Source: Sphingobium lactosutens (lineage in GTDB: Bacteria; Pseudomonadota; Alphaproteobacteria; Sphingomonadales; Sphingomonadaceae). Taken from it: 64,000 nucleotides of DNA. How positions within the stretch are numbered: the first letter of the stretch is position 1; each line of letters begins with the position of its first letter. A program made the translations under genes and the position numbers. Positions 17,811 to 25,567 of this stretch are shown piece after piece. The stretch spans positions 1 through 64,000 of the forward strand of contig NZ_QJQX01000069.1 of assembly GCF_013393185.1 (NCBI RefSeq). The letters are read 5' to 3'. Below the pieces are notes generated by a model. The model was not told where the DNA came from and did not search any database. It saw only the letters and a list, made by a program, of their open reading frames with translations.

Positions 17811-20105
17811 TCAGAAGGCCCGCGACAGCGTCGCCACGAAGGCGCGTCCGCTGCCCACATAATAGCCCGGCGCCGAACCCGCGATCAGGGTGCCGTTGCG
17901 GCCGATCACATCCTGCGCGTTGCTGCTGATCGTCTGGATGCCCGACAGGACGCGCGGGTTGGTGACGTTGATCGCATTGAGGCGCAGGTCAGTGCGCTGC
18001 TTATCGATCAGCCCGGCCAGATGAAGGCCGATCGCCAGGTCGAGCGTGGCATAGCCCTTGATGCTCTCGTCATTCATGAACGTCGCATATTGGCGACCGA
18101 CATATTTGAGCGCCGTGCTGCCGAACAGGCGGCCGTCGTCATAGGTGCTGCCCACGGCGAACTGGAAGCGCGGGCTGGCGACCGCGCGCTTGCCCTTCGT
18201 CGGCAGCAGGTCGCCGCCCAGCAGAAGATCGTCGTTCAGCCGAGTGTGCAGATATTCACCCGAAGCATAGAGGCTGAACCCCTTGGCCGGGCGATAGTCG
18301 ATTTCGCCATCGAGGCCATAGCTTGTCTGGCTGCCGCTGTTGATCGTCGAATTGACCAGAGCGCCGCCGCTGTTCACCACCGTCGCCACCTGACGATTGC
18401 GGAAGTGATAGTGGAAGCCGGTCAGGGAGAAGGACAGGCTCGGCCCGATATAGCGATATCCCAGTTCCTGCGAGACGCTATATTCATTCTTGAGCGCGTC
18501 AGTCCCTTGGCTGACCAGTTCGCCGCCATAATAGCTGTTGTAGAGCGCAAACTCGTTGGGCGTGCGGAAGCTGGTGGTGATGTTGGCGAACAGTTGCTGC
18601 CGATCGTTAAGCTGGTAATGGACCGCCGCGCGCGGCAGGGCGGCAAAACTGTCGACATGCACTGTCGATTGCGGCCCCGGCAGATAGTTACGGCCATTGC
18701 GCAGCAGGCTGACTCCCTTGAACCCGACATCGATGCCCAGCCGCGGCGTGACCGCAATGCTGTCCGCCAGGAAAAAGCCCTTGGTCACAGTGACCGTCCG
18801 CTGATTTTCATAGGCGAGCAGTCGCCCGTCGGCGGTGCGGATCGCCTTGTTCTGATAGCCCCATGCATCGACCGGCCGCCCGTTCGCGTCGATCGACGTA
18901 TAGCTTTGGGTCACGCGGTCGGTGCCATAGTCGAACCACAGGCCCGCGGTGATCGTGTGGACACCCGCCTGCAAGGTCAGCTTGCTCACATCGCCGACGC
19001 GCCTCTGCTTGCCGGTCCAGTTGCCGAGTACCGTCGCCACGCCATCCACCGCGCCGGGCAGCGCAATCGGCTGCGTCAGTTCTTCTGTCCCCAGGAAATT
19101 GCCGGTGGTGGTGAGCTGCGTGCCATAGGGCGAATTGCCATGCCCCATCTGAAGATAGGCGCTGCTGTCGAAGGTCAGCCTGTCGCTCAGCTGGATATGC
19201 ACCGGCGCGGCGAAATAGAGATTGCGGAACGGCGCGCGATAGAGGCGCCAATAGCTCGTGTCGCCGTCGGTATAGCGTTCCGTGAAGTTGAAGCCGCGCC
19301 CGCTCGCCTGCCAGTCCGCCATGGTGGGGCTGGGATAGGTGGAGGTGATCGCGTCATTATAGGAAATGGCGAGGCTGGCGCGATTGCCCTCGCCCCATTC
19401 GTGCAGCAGCTTGGCGTCGATATGCTGGCGCTTGTCATATCCCGCCCCGCGCCAGTTGTCCGCGCGGTTGTTGGAGTAGGATATGAACCCCTTGAGACCG
19501 CTGCTGCCAATCTCCCCGGTATCGAACCGCAGGAAGGCGCGCCGCTGATCGTAGGAACCGACCGACAGATTGACCAGAGCGCCCATCTCCGCCTTGGGAT
19601 CATCCAGCATCAGCGAGAGCGTCCCGCCCGCCGACGCGACGACCGGGGCGTCAATGTCGGCCGCGCCCTGGGCCAGCGCGATCTGCCGGACATTTTCGGC
19701 GTCGGCAAACTGGGACGGATAGGCATAATAATAGCCGATGTCGTTCTGCGGCGCGCCTTCCAGCAGCACGCCGATCTGGTCCTGCCCCAGGCCACGCAGC
19801 GTCAGGCTGGACGTGGCGGACAGGCCATAGGGATCGCTGGACGACACATTCGCGCCGGGCAGCAGGTTGACCAGCTGGAAGGCGTTGAGCGTCGGCGCCT
19901 GCTTGCTGATGAAGGCTTCCGCAATCGAACTGACCGCTTTGGGCGCGATCTGGTCGGGCAACAGGCCTTGCGGGTCGGGATAGCCTGTGACCTCTATGGT
20001 GGCGCGTTCCTGTTCGTCGCTTTCTGCCGCAACGGCGGCAGGCGTCGAAAAGAGCATCGCGGTCGCCAGCGCAACCCGTCCAACCAAAGTCGCATCAATC
20101 GTCAT
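17811..20105 (-). CDS. TonB-dependent receptor for thiamine (TPP-riboswitch controlled)
   Basis: The protein has about 764 residues: a signal peptide to roughly residue 27 (PAAVAAES), a TonB-box-like TIEVTGYPD, a plug domain (SLTLRGLGQDQIGVLLEGAP) and a long beta-barrel ending in Phe. ATG 20105 is chosen because the frame upstream runs into the riboswitch. It is the first gene after the TPP aptamer and is followed two bases later by a kinase, then PnuT. The operon therefore carries thiamine (or a phosphate ester) across the outer membrane, across the inner membrane and into a phosphorylated form. Confidence 0.9.
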   Translation of the reverse strand: MTIDATLVGRVALATAMLFSTPAAVAAESDEQERATIEVTGYPDPQGLLPDQIAPKAVSSIAEAFISKQAPTLNAFQLVNLLPGANVSSSDPYGLSATSSLTLRGLGQDQIGVLLEGAPQNDIGYYYAYPSQFADAENVRQIALAQGAADIDAPVVASAGGTLSLMLDDPKAEMGALVNLSVGSYDQRRAFLRFDTGEIGSSGLKGFISYSNNRADNWRGAGYDKRQHIDAKLLHEWGEGNRASLAISYNDAITSTYPSPTMADWQASGRGFNFTERYTDGDTSYWRLYRAPFRNLYFAAPVHIQLSDRLTFDSSAYLQMGHGNSPYGTQLTTTGNFLGTEELTQPIALPGAVDGVATVLGNWTGKQRRVGDVSKLTLQAGVHTITAGLWFDYGTDRVTQSYTSIDANGRPVDAWGYQNKAIRTADGRLLAYENQRTVTVTKGFFLADSIAVTPRLGIDVGFKGVSLLRNGRNYLPGPQSTVHVDSFAALPRAAVHYQLNDRQQLFANITTSFRTPNEFALYNSYYGGELVSQGTDALKNEYSVSQELGYRYIGPSLSFSLTGFHYHFRNRQVATVVNSGGALVNSTINSGSQTSYGLDGEIDYRPAKGFSLYASGEYLHTRLNDDLLLGGDLLPTKGKRAVASPRFQFAVGSTYDDGRLFGSTALKYVGRQYATFMNDESIKGYATLDLAIGLHLAGLIDKQRTDLRLNAINVTNPRVLSGIQTISSNAQDVIGRNGTLIAGSAPGYYVGSGRAFVATLSRAF

Positions 20106-20151
20106 CGTCTCACGTCCACTCCACATGGAGGGACAACGGCCATGCCGCCTT

Positions 20152-20246
20152 GCCCTCCCTACGCCGGTATCAGCCGGATCAGGTTCAGCGGGTCGTGGTC
20201 TGCTGACCACCTCTCAGCCGCGCATGAGCGGCCCCCCGGGGATGGC
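20152..20246 (-). promoter_or_regulatory. TPP (thiamine pyrophosphate) riboswitch
   Basis: Read on the minus strand, the stretch contains all hallmark THI-box segments in order. GGCTGAGA lies at 20219-20212, ACCTGAT at 20184-20178, then TGATACCGGCGTAGGGA ending at 20156. The outer P1 helix is formed by GCCATCCC (20246-20239) and GGGAGGGC (20159-20152), with one mismatch. It ends 46 bases before the receptor start, and a short self-complementary CTCCATGTGGAG in between could belong to the expression platform. Confidence 0.95.
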
Positions 20247-20525
20247 GCCCTTTATGCGCTGGAATGCGGCGTGGAAAGTCTTATTTGAGGCAACGTCGTT
20301 ACAAGCCGAGGTCATTATGCGGCGAGACGCCGGATCATCGCTCTTGGACGACTGCGCCTCCCCTCTCCCGGTCGAAAGCGATCGAGGTGCCGCCTCTTTG
20401 CATTGGCGATGTTGGCTAAAATCGAATGCGCTAAAAATAACACGGTCAAGAGAAAATTAATGGCAATTTTAAGGCAAAATGCTACTCTTTCCAGGCGGGG
20501 GTAAATCGACTCTGCGAGGTCCACC

Positions 20526-21278
20526 ATGGGAAAAATGTCAATGGCGGCGCGGGCCGCCTGTTGCCTTGTCGCGCTTGTTTCAGGTCCGACAATGGCCTTG
20601 GGTCAAACGACATGCTGGCAAGCACAGGAGCTGGAAGCTGCCAGGGTAAGAGATTTTCAGACGATGCTCATGCTGCAGGCTCTGAAATGTCGAACGATCA
20701 ACCTGAGTATTTACGAAAAATATAACCAATTCTCGGACAAGAAGCATCATCTCATCGTTAATTATGACAATGTCCTGAAGACGCGATATATGCGTGAACG
20801 CGGGATCGCCGACGGGCAGAAGGCCTATCAGGAATTTTCCACGAAAGTGGCCAATAGTCATGCGGCTCTGCGACAATCTCCAGGGTCCTGCGACATGGCT
20901 GACGGGTTACTGACTTTGGCGATCAATGCCAGTGACACGGACTTGCCGACGCTGGCGCGGAGCTTCTCCGAAAGCCCTGCGGGTGTCGGAGAGGAATGCA
21001 TCACGGTTGCGCCCGCAACCATGGCCGAAGCTCCCATGGCCGCGCCGGACAAGCCGCCCGCCACCGCGATGGTCGCTGCCGCTGCCCCGCAGGCTCCTGC
21101 GGCTGCAGCTCCCCCGCCCCCAGCTCCCCCGGCCCCAGCCCCTTCGCCTGCTGCCGCGCTCGAAGCTGCCGCGATCGCCCTGCAGTCGGCCGCTGCCAGC
21201 CTGAAGGCGCAATCGGCGCCCGCAACGCCCAAGCCGGCTGCCGCCACCACGACGGGGGAGGCAACGCCGATAACCTGA
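20526..21278 (+). CDS. Secreted hypothetical protein with Ala/Pro-rich tail
   Basis: The 250-residue protein has a signal peptide (cleavage near ALGQTT) and a compact middle of about 130 residues with four cysteines. From about residue 160 to the end the tail is almost entirely Ala and Pro (APAAAAPPPPAPPAPAP and similar). Such tails usually span the periplasm or cell-wall layer. I recognise no family. It is divergent from the riboswitch-controlled operon and monocistronic by spacing. Function unknown. Confidence 0.7.
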   Translation: MGKMSMAARAACCLVALVSGPTMALGQTTCWQAQELEAARVRDFQTMLMLQALKCRTINLSIYEKYNQFSDKKHHLIVNYDNVLKTRYMRERGIADGQKAYQEFSTKVANSHAALRQSPGSCDMADGLLTLAINASDTDLPTLARSFSESPAGVGEECITVAPATMAEAPMAAPDKPPATAMVAAAAPQAPAAAAPPPPAPPAPAPSPAAALEAAAIALQSAAASLKAQSAPATPKPAAATTTGEATPIT

Positions 21279-21350
21279 CCGTCCGGACCAGTGCGACGCC
21301 ATTGGGGAGCGCCGCACCAGGACTCACCCCTCATCGCAGCCCGCCAAGGC

Positions 21351-21809
21351 TCATGCGCCGGAATAGGTTATGATGATCACATTATGGTCCCGTTCCCTGG
21401 CGATGGCGATCGCGGCCTTCCGCCCCTTTCCTATGGCCGACATCATGCCCGTGCCGCCCGATACGAAGTCCGACGTCTTGCGCAGGCCCGCAGCCGCGAA
21501 CCTGTCCCGATAGAAGAGCATGACGGCATCCGCATCATCCTGCGTCGTCAGCCGCACCTCATGGCTGCCGCCTCCGGCGGCGGGGACTACCACCGCAACG
21601 GTCGATCCCGGATAGCGGGGCGCAAAGTCCGGCATGGTCACGTCGATCGGCTCCACCGATGCCGTGTCGACGGCTTCGGGCACCGGCTTTGCCGCTTCGC
21701 CGGTGCCGGCCACGGAATTGGATGCGGGCGCGGCGTCGGTCGATCGGTTCGGCGTGCCGGAACCGCAGGCCGCCAGGATCATCAAGCCAGGGAGAATGAA
21801 GAAACGCAT
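21351..21809 (-). CDS. Hypothetical lipoprotein
   Basis: The protein has about 152 residues. MRFFILPGLMILAACG gives a lipobox (LAAC), so it is membrane-anchored. The mature part starts with a low-complexity linker, followed by a small domain with FAPRYPGSTV, the VRLTTQDDADAVMLFYRDRFAAAGL stretch and IAIARERDHNVIIITYSG. This pattern resembles sphingomonad lipoproteins annotated only as hypothetical. The start at 21809 has AGGAG 12 bases upstream. No functional context is visible. Confidence 0.7.
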   Translation of the reverse strand: MRFFILPGLMILAACGSGTPNRSTDAAPASNSVAGTGEAAKPVPEAVDTASVEPIDVTMPDFAPRYPGSTVAVVVPAAGGGSHEVRLTTQDDADAVMLFYRDRFAAAGLRKTSDFVSGGTGMMSAIGKGRKAAIAIARERDHNVIIITYSGA

Positions 21810-22033
21810 GCGAACTCTCCTTCCGTCAAGCACTGGTTAGCCGAGACTGATCGACCGGCGCAAATGGCGTGTGGCATGGCGGTTCACCGGCACAATCGCA
21901 TCCGCAGCCGGGCGGGCGTCCGACCGAGTGGCAATGGCGGCTGGGATTGAGGTCTGTCACCGCCTATGACGGCTTCACCATCAACGGCGGCTGCCCGATC
22001 GGCGCCAGCCCATGCCTTTAAGGAACGAAAGCC

Positions 22034-22696
22034 GTGGAATTTTGCGACGATATCTGGGCCGAAATCATGCCGCTGCGGCAGGCGATCCTGGCCCAGCCCT
22101 TCCTGCAGGAGCTGGCGCAGGGGACATTACCGCCTGAAAGTTTCCGCCATTATATCGTGCAGGACAGCCTCTATCTCGCCGAATATGCGCGCGTGCTGGC
22201 GATCGCCGCCGCGCGCGCGCCAACGGCGGCCGGGCGGCTTGAATTTTCCGATGGGGCCAAGGTCGCGGTTCAGGTCGAGGAGGCGTTGCACCAGGCCTTC
22301 TTCGCCCAGTTCGGCGTCACCCCCAACATGGCAAAGGTCAGCCTTCCCAGCCCCGCATGCCAGAATTATACCGGCTATCTCATGACGCTGGCCTCGACAC
22401 GCAGCTATGAGGAACTGATTGCGGGCATCCTCCCCTGCTTCTGGGTCTATTGGGAGGTCGGCTGCGCGATCAAGCCGCGTGCCGTCAGCCCCAATCCCTA
22501 TGCGCCGTGGATCGATACCTATGCCGATCCGGGTTTTGGCGAGGCGACCGCGCGCGTTCGCGCGCTGGTCGACCAAGCGGCGCGATCCGCGCCCGCCCCC
22601 TTGCGCACCGCCATGGCGCAGGCCTTTCGCATGGCGACCCGCTATGAATGGATGTTCTGGGATTCCGCCTATCGACGGGAAGCCTGGCCGATCTGA
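22034..22696 (+). CDS. tenA: TenA-family thiaminase II / aminopyrimidine aminohydrolase
   Basis: The 220-residue helical protein keeps the canonical TenA active site in register with B. subtilis numbering: Asp44, Tyr47, Tyr112, Cys135 (catalytic, LPCFWVYWEVG), Tyr163 and Glu205. TenA hydrolyses amino-HMP from degraded thiamine, or thiamine itself, to recover the pyrimidine for salvage. The start is GTG 22034. It is about 1.8 kb from the riboswitch, has no visible THI box of its own and overlaps the convergent kinase gene by 28 bases. Together with the uptake operon it points to reliance on scavenged thiamine and its breakdown products. Confidence 0.93.
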   Translation: MEFCDDIWAEIMPLRQAILAQPFLQELAQGTLPPESFRHYIVQDSLYLAEYARVLAIAAARAPTAAGRLEFSDGAKVAVQVEEALHQAFFAQFGVTPNMAKVSLPSPACQNYTGYLMTLASTRSYEELIAGILPCFWVYWEVGCAIKPRAVSPNPYAPWIDTYADPGFGEATARVRALVDQAARSAPAPLRTAMAQAFRMATRYEWMFWDSAYRREAWPI

Positions 22697-23553
22697 CTGC
22701 GGTAGCCCGCCAGATAAAGCGCGCCGTCCAGCGGATCGCCCAGCATCGGGCTCAGACGGGCGACGGTGCGCGCGCGCAGCCAGGGCTGCATCCGGGGAGC
22801 GAGGCCGCCGACCAGGGTGCACCGGCTTGCGCCGCGCTCGAAGATCGTCTCGATGAAACGCTCGATATGCTGGACGGCATCCTCGACGATCGATCGCGCA
22901 ATGGCGTCATCCGCCTCGGCATAGTCCATTACCAGCGGGGCGAAGCTGCCATAATCCTTGGGCGTCGCCTTATCCATCCAGGCGATGGCCTGCGCCGTGT
23001 CATGGCCGAATCGCTCCGTCACCGCACGGCTCAGCGGCGTCGCCTGCGTCCGCCCGTCGAGCGCACGCAGGGCATGGCGCATGGCGCTCAGGCCCAGCGC
23101 CGCGCCGCTTCCTTCGTCGGAAATGGGGAAGCCATAGCCGCCGATGGTAAAATCCCGCCCTTCCGCGCGCACCTGTGCAATACTGCCGGTGCCCAGGATC
23201 AGGATCGCGCCGTCCGCACCGCCATGCGCCCCCAGATTGGCGATGAACGCATCGGTTTCATAGGCGACGGACGCGAAAGGAAAGGCGAAGTCGCGCAGGG
23301 CATCGCGGACGCCCGGCCGCGAGATGCCGGCTATGCCCATGCCTGCCTGTATCGTCGCCGCCTGCGCTTCCGACAGGCCCGCTTCGGCGATCGCCTGCTC
23401 CGTCACCGATCGCAGCGTCGCGTAAAGCGGTTCCAGCCCGATCCGTGCGTTGGCGGTGCCGCCGGACCCGGCGCCAACCATTGTCCCGTCCGCCGCGATC
23501 AGTCGCGCCCGGCAATTGCTGCCGCCAGCATCGATACCCAGATAAAAGCCCAT
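22669..23553 (-). CDS. BadF/BadG-type kinase, probable N-acetylglucosamine kinase
   Basis: The protein has about 294 residues with the ASKHA ATPase fold: phosphate-1 loop YLGIDAGGSNCRARL at the N-terminus, then ILILGTGSIAQV and a GGYGFPISDEGSGAALG segment typical of BadF-family GlcNAc kinases. ATG 23553 is chosen, since upstream residues are not family-like. It would phosphorylate GlcNAc (or a related amino sugar) in the cytoplasm. No amino-sugar transporter or deaminase is adjacent, so the substrate is a family inference. Its 3' end overlaps tenA. Confidence 0.8.
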   Translation of the reverse strand: MGFYLGIDAGGSNCRARLIAADGTMVGAGSGGTANARIGLEPLYATLRSVTEQAIAEAGLSEAQAATIQAGMGIAGISRPGVRDALRDFAFPFASVAYETDAFIANLGAHGGADGAILILGTGSIAQVRAEGRDFTIGGYGFPISDEGSGAALGLSAMRHALRALDGRTQATPLSRAVTERFGHDTAQAIAWMDKATPKDYGSFAPLVMDYAEADDAIARSIVEDAVQHIERFIETIFERGASRCTLVGGLAPRMQPWLRARTVARLSPMLGDPLDGALYLAGYRSQIGQASRR

Positions 23554-23669
23554 GGGACACGCTTCCCCCTTTTTGCTTTCGCCCCAATAGCCTGCCATGG
23601 TGATCAGGTCGATGCCGGGATGGTTCGAAGCGGCCTTAGCCCTCGATCAGATGGCAGCGGAGGCGGCGT

Positions 23670-24080
23670 CTACCACCGCAAAAGCCCCGTTATCTCCCGT
23701 CGCCACGGCCACAGCAGGATGGCATTGAGCAGCAGCGTCACGACCCCGAACGCATATTCGACCACACCCGGATCGAGCACGAAATTCCAGTAGCCGATCA
23801 CGATGTTGAGCGGCACGCAGGCGAGCGCGGCCGGCAACACCGCCCGGTTCGCCAGCACCAGCAGCGCGACGATCACCTCCATGACCTTGATCCAGGCGAA
23901 CAGGCCCGAATGGATCAGCGCCAGCGTGAATTCCCGCGCCAGTGGCGTATTGCCGAGCGGCTGGAGATCGAAGGGGGTGAAATATTCTACCCCCGAAAAG
24001 AGGAACCAGCCGCCGAAGACGATCCGGGCGGCGGTAAAGGCCGTCCCCGTCCCGCGCGCCCGCGCATCCAGAGCAATCAT
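23670..24080 (-). CDS. DoxX-like small membrane protein
   Basis: The protein has about 136 residues and four predicted helices. RIVFGGWFLFSGVEYFTP and the following helices resemble the DoxX/DoxD-like family of quinone-linked or redox-associated membrane proteins. It starts two bases after the aldehyde dehydrogenase stop and is the last gene of the TonB receptor-ALDH unit. Its role in the pathway is unknown. It might couple a redox step to the quinone pool. Confidence 0.65.
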   Translation of the reverse strand: MIALDARARGTGTAFTAARIVFGGWFLFSGVEYFTPFDLQPLGNTPLAREFTLALIHSGLFAWIKVMEVIVALLVLANRAVLPAALACVPLNIVIGYWNFVLDPGVVEYAFGVVTLLLNAILLWPWRREITGLLRW

Positions 24081-24082
24081 GC

Positions 24083-25561
24083 TCAAAAACCCGCGGGCAC
24101 GCCGTCGAGCAGGATCGTCTTGGTTTCCAGATAGGGGTGCAGCCCCTCCACCCCGCCTTCACGGCCAATGCCCGACTGCTTGAACCCGCCGAAGGGCAGA
24201 CCGAACTCCAGCTTCATGCCATTCTGGCCAAAGCCGCCTGCGCGGATTCGTCGACCGATGCGGTATGCGGCGTCGGCATCGTTGGTCAGCACCGATCCAT
24301 TGAGGCCAAAGGCGCTGTCATTGGCGATGCGGATCGCATCCTCCTCATCCTCCGCCGGGATCAGGCACAACACCGGGCCGAAAATCTCCTCCTGCGCGAT
24401 ACGGCTCCGATTATCGACATTGGCGAACAGGGTCGGCTCAATGAAATAGCCCTTGTTCATATGTGCTGGACGATTGCCGCCCGTGACCAGATCGGCGCTG
24501 TCCTGGCCAAGCGCAATATACTCCTCGACCCGCTCCATCTGCCGCTTCATCGCCACCGGCCCCAGTTGCGTGTCGGGCGCGTCGCTATGCCCGATGCGGA
24601 TGCCCTGCATCACTTTCGCGATGGCATCGGCCAGTTCGTCATGCCGATGCCTGGGCACGATCGCGCGGCTCAGCATCGCGCAGACCTGCCCGCTCATGAT
24701 CGTGATGGTGTTGCCCAGGATCGCGGCCGCCGCCTCGATCGGGAAGTCGTCACGGACGATCGCCGCCGACTTGCCGCCCAGTTCCAGCGTGCAGCGCGCC
24801 ACCCGCCCGGCGCAAACCTCGCCGATCCGCTTGCCCGCCAGCGTCGATCCGGTGAAGCTCACCTTGTCGACGCCCGGATTGCGGACCAGATGGTCCGACG
24901 CCTCGCGCCCGGCCGCGACCAGGTTGAGAACACCCGCTGGCACGCCCGCCGCCTCCGCCGCTTCGGCGATAATATAGGCTTCCAGCGGCGTCTCGGGCGA
25001 CGGCTTCATGATGACGGCGCAGCCCGCGACCAGCGCATAGGCGACCTTGGCCGACATGATGCCATAGGGCGCGTTCCACGGCGCGATCGCCACGACCACG
25101 CCCGCCGGTTCCTGTACCACGATCGCGGTGTTCACCATGTGCGAAGGCCGCCGCTCCACGAAGCGGTAGCTGTCCGCATAGCCGGCGATCGCCATCAAGG
25201 TTGCGGTCGCCCCGCCCGTCATGATCGGAGCGAAGCTCGCCAGCCCGCCGACCTGCGCGGTCCAGGCCGCCGCCAGTTCGGGCGCGCGCTTTTCCAGCTC
25301 CGCCCCCAGGCGCCGAACAATCGCCCCGCGCTCGGCCGGGTCCATGGTCGGCCACGGCCCCTCGTCGAACGCCTTGCGCGCGGCGGCGACGGCCCGGTCC
25401 ATGTCCGCCTCGCTCGCTTCGGCGACACGAGCGATGACCTCCTCACTATTGGGCGAGACGATCTCGATCGCCCTATCGCCGGTCGGATCGACCCAGACGC
25501 CACCAATGAACAGCCTGTCGGGATGGGCGATACGAATGCCTGCGGGTACCATGCTGTCCAT
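24083..25561 (-). CDS. Aldehyde dehydrogenase of the stilbene-cleavage regulon
   Basis: The 492-residue ALDH superfamily enzyme has Asn163 (APWNAP), Glu260 (LELGGKSA) and catalytic Cys294 (SGQVCAML). The expected Asn/Gly before GQ is changed to ITIMSGQVC, which is unusual but seen in some aromatic-aldehyde branches. It is preceded by GAGAGGAG and begins six bases after the TonB receptor stop. Because the neighbouring unit encodes a lignostilbene-type dioxygenase, which releases two aromatic aldehydes, oxidation of vanillin-like products is the likely job. Confidence 0.85.
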   Translation of the reverse strand: MDSMVPAGIRIAHPDRLFIGGVWVDPTGDRAIEIVSPNSEEVIARVAEASEADMDRAVAAARKAFDEGPWPTMDPAERGAIVRRLGAELEKRAPELAAAWTAQVGGLASFAPIMTGGATATLMAIAGYADSYRFVERRPSHMVNTAIVVQEPAGVVVAIAPWNAPYGIMSAKVAYALVAGCAVIMKPSPETPLEAYIIAEAAEAAGVPAGVLNLVAAGREASDHLVRNPGVDKVSFTGSTLAGKRIGEVCAGRVARCTLELGGKSAAIVRDDFPIEAAAAILGNTITIMSGQVCAMLSRAIVPRHRHDELADAIAKVMQGIRIGHSDAPDTQLGPVAMKRQMERVEEYIALGQDSADLVTGGNRPAHMNKGYFIEPTLFANVDNRSRIAQEEIFGPVLCLIPAEDEEDAIRIANDSAFGLNGSVLTNDADAAYRIGRRIRAGGFGQNGMKLEFGLPFGGFKQSGIGREGGVEGLHPYLETKTILLDGVPAGF

Positions 25562-25567
25562 CTCCTC

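Noticed and set aside
17754..20288. An 844-codon open frame antisense to the thiamine receptor
   Set aside because: It is the mirror of a clear TonB receptor and riboswitch; composition is Arg/Ala/Asp-rich without domains.
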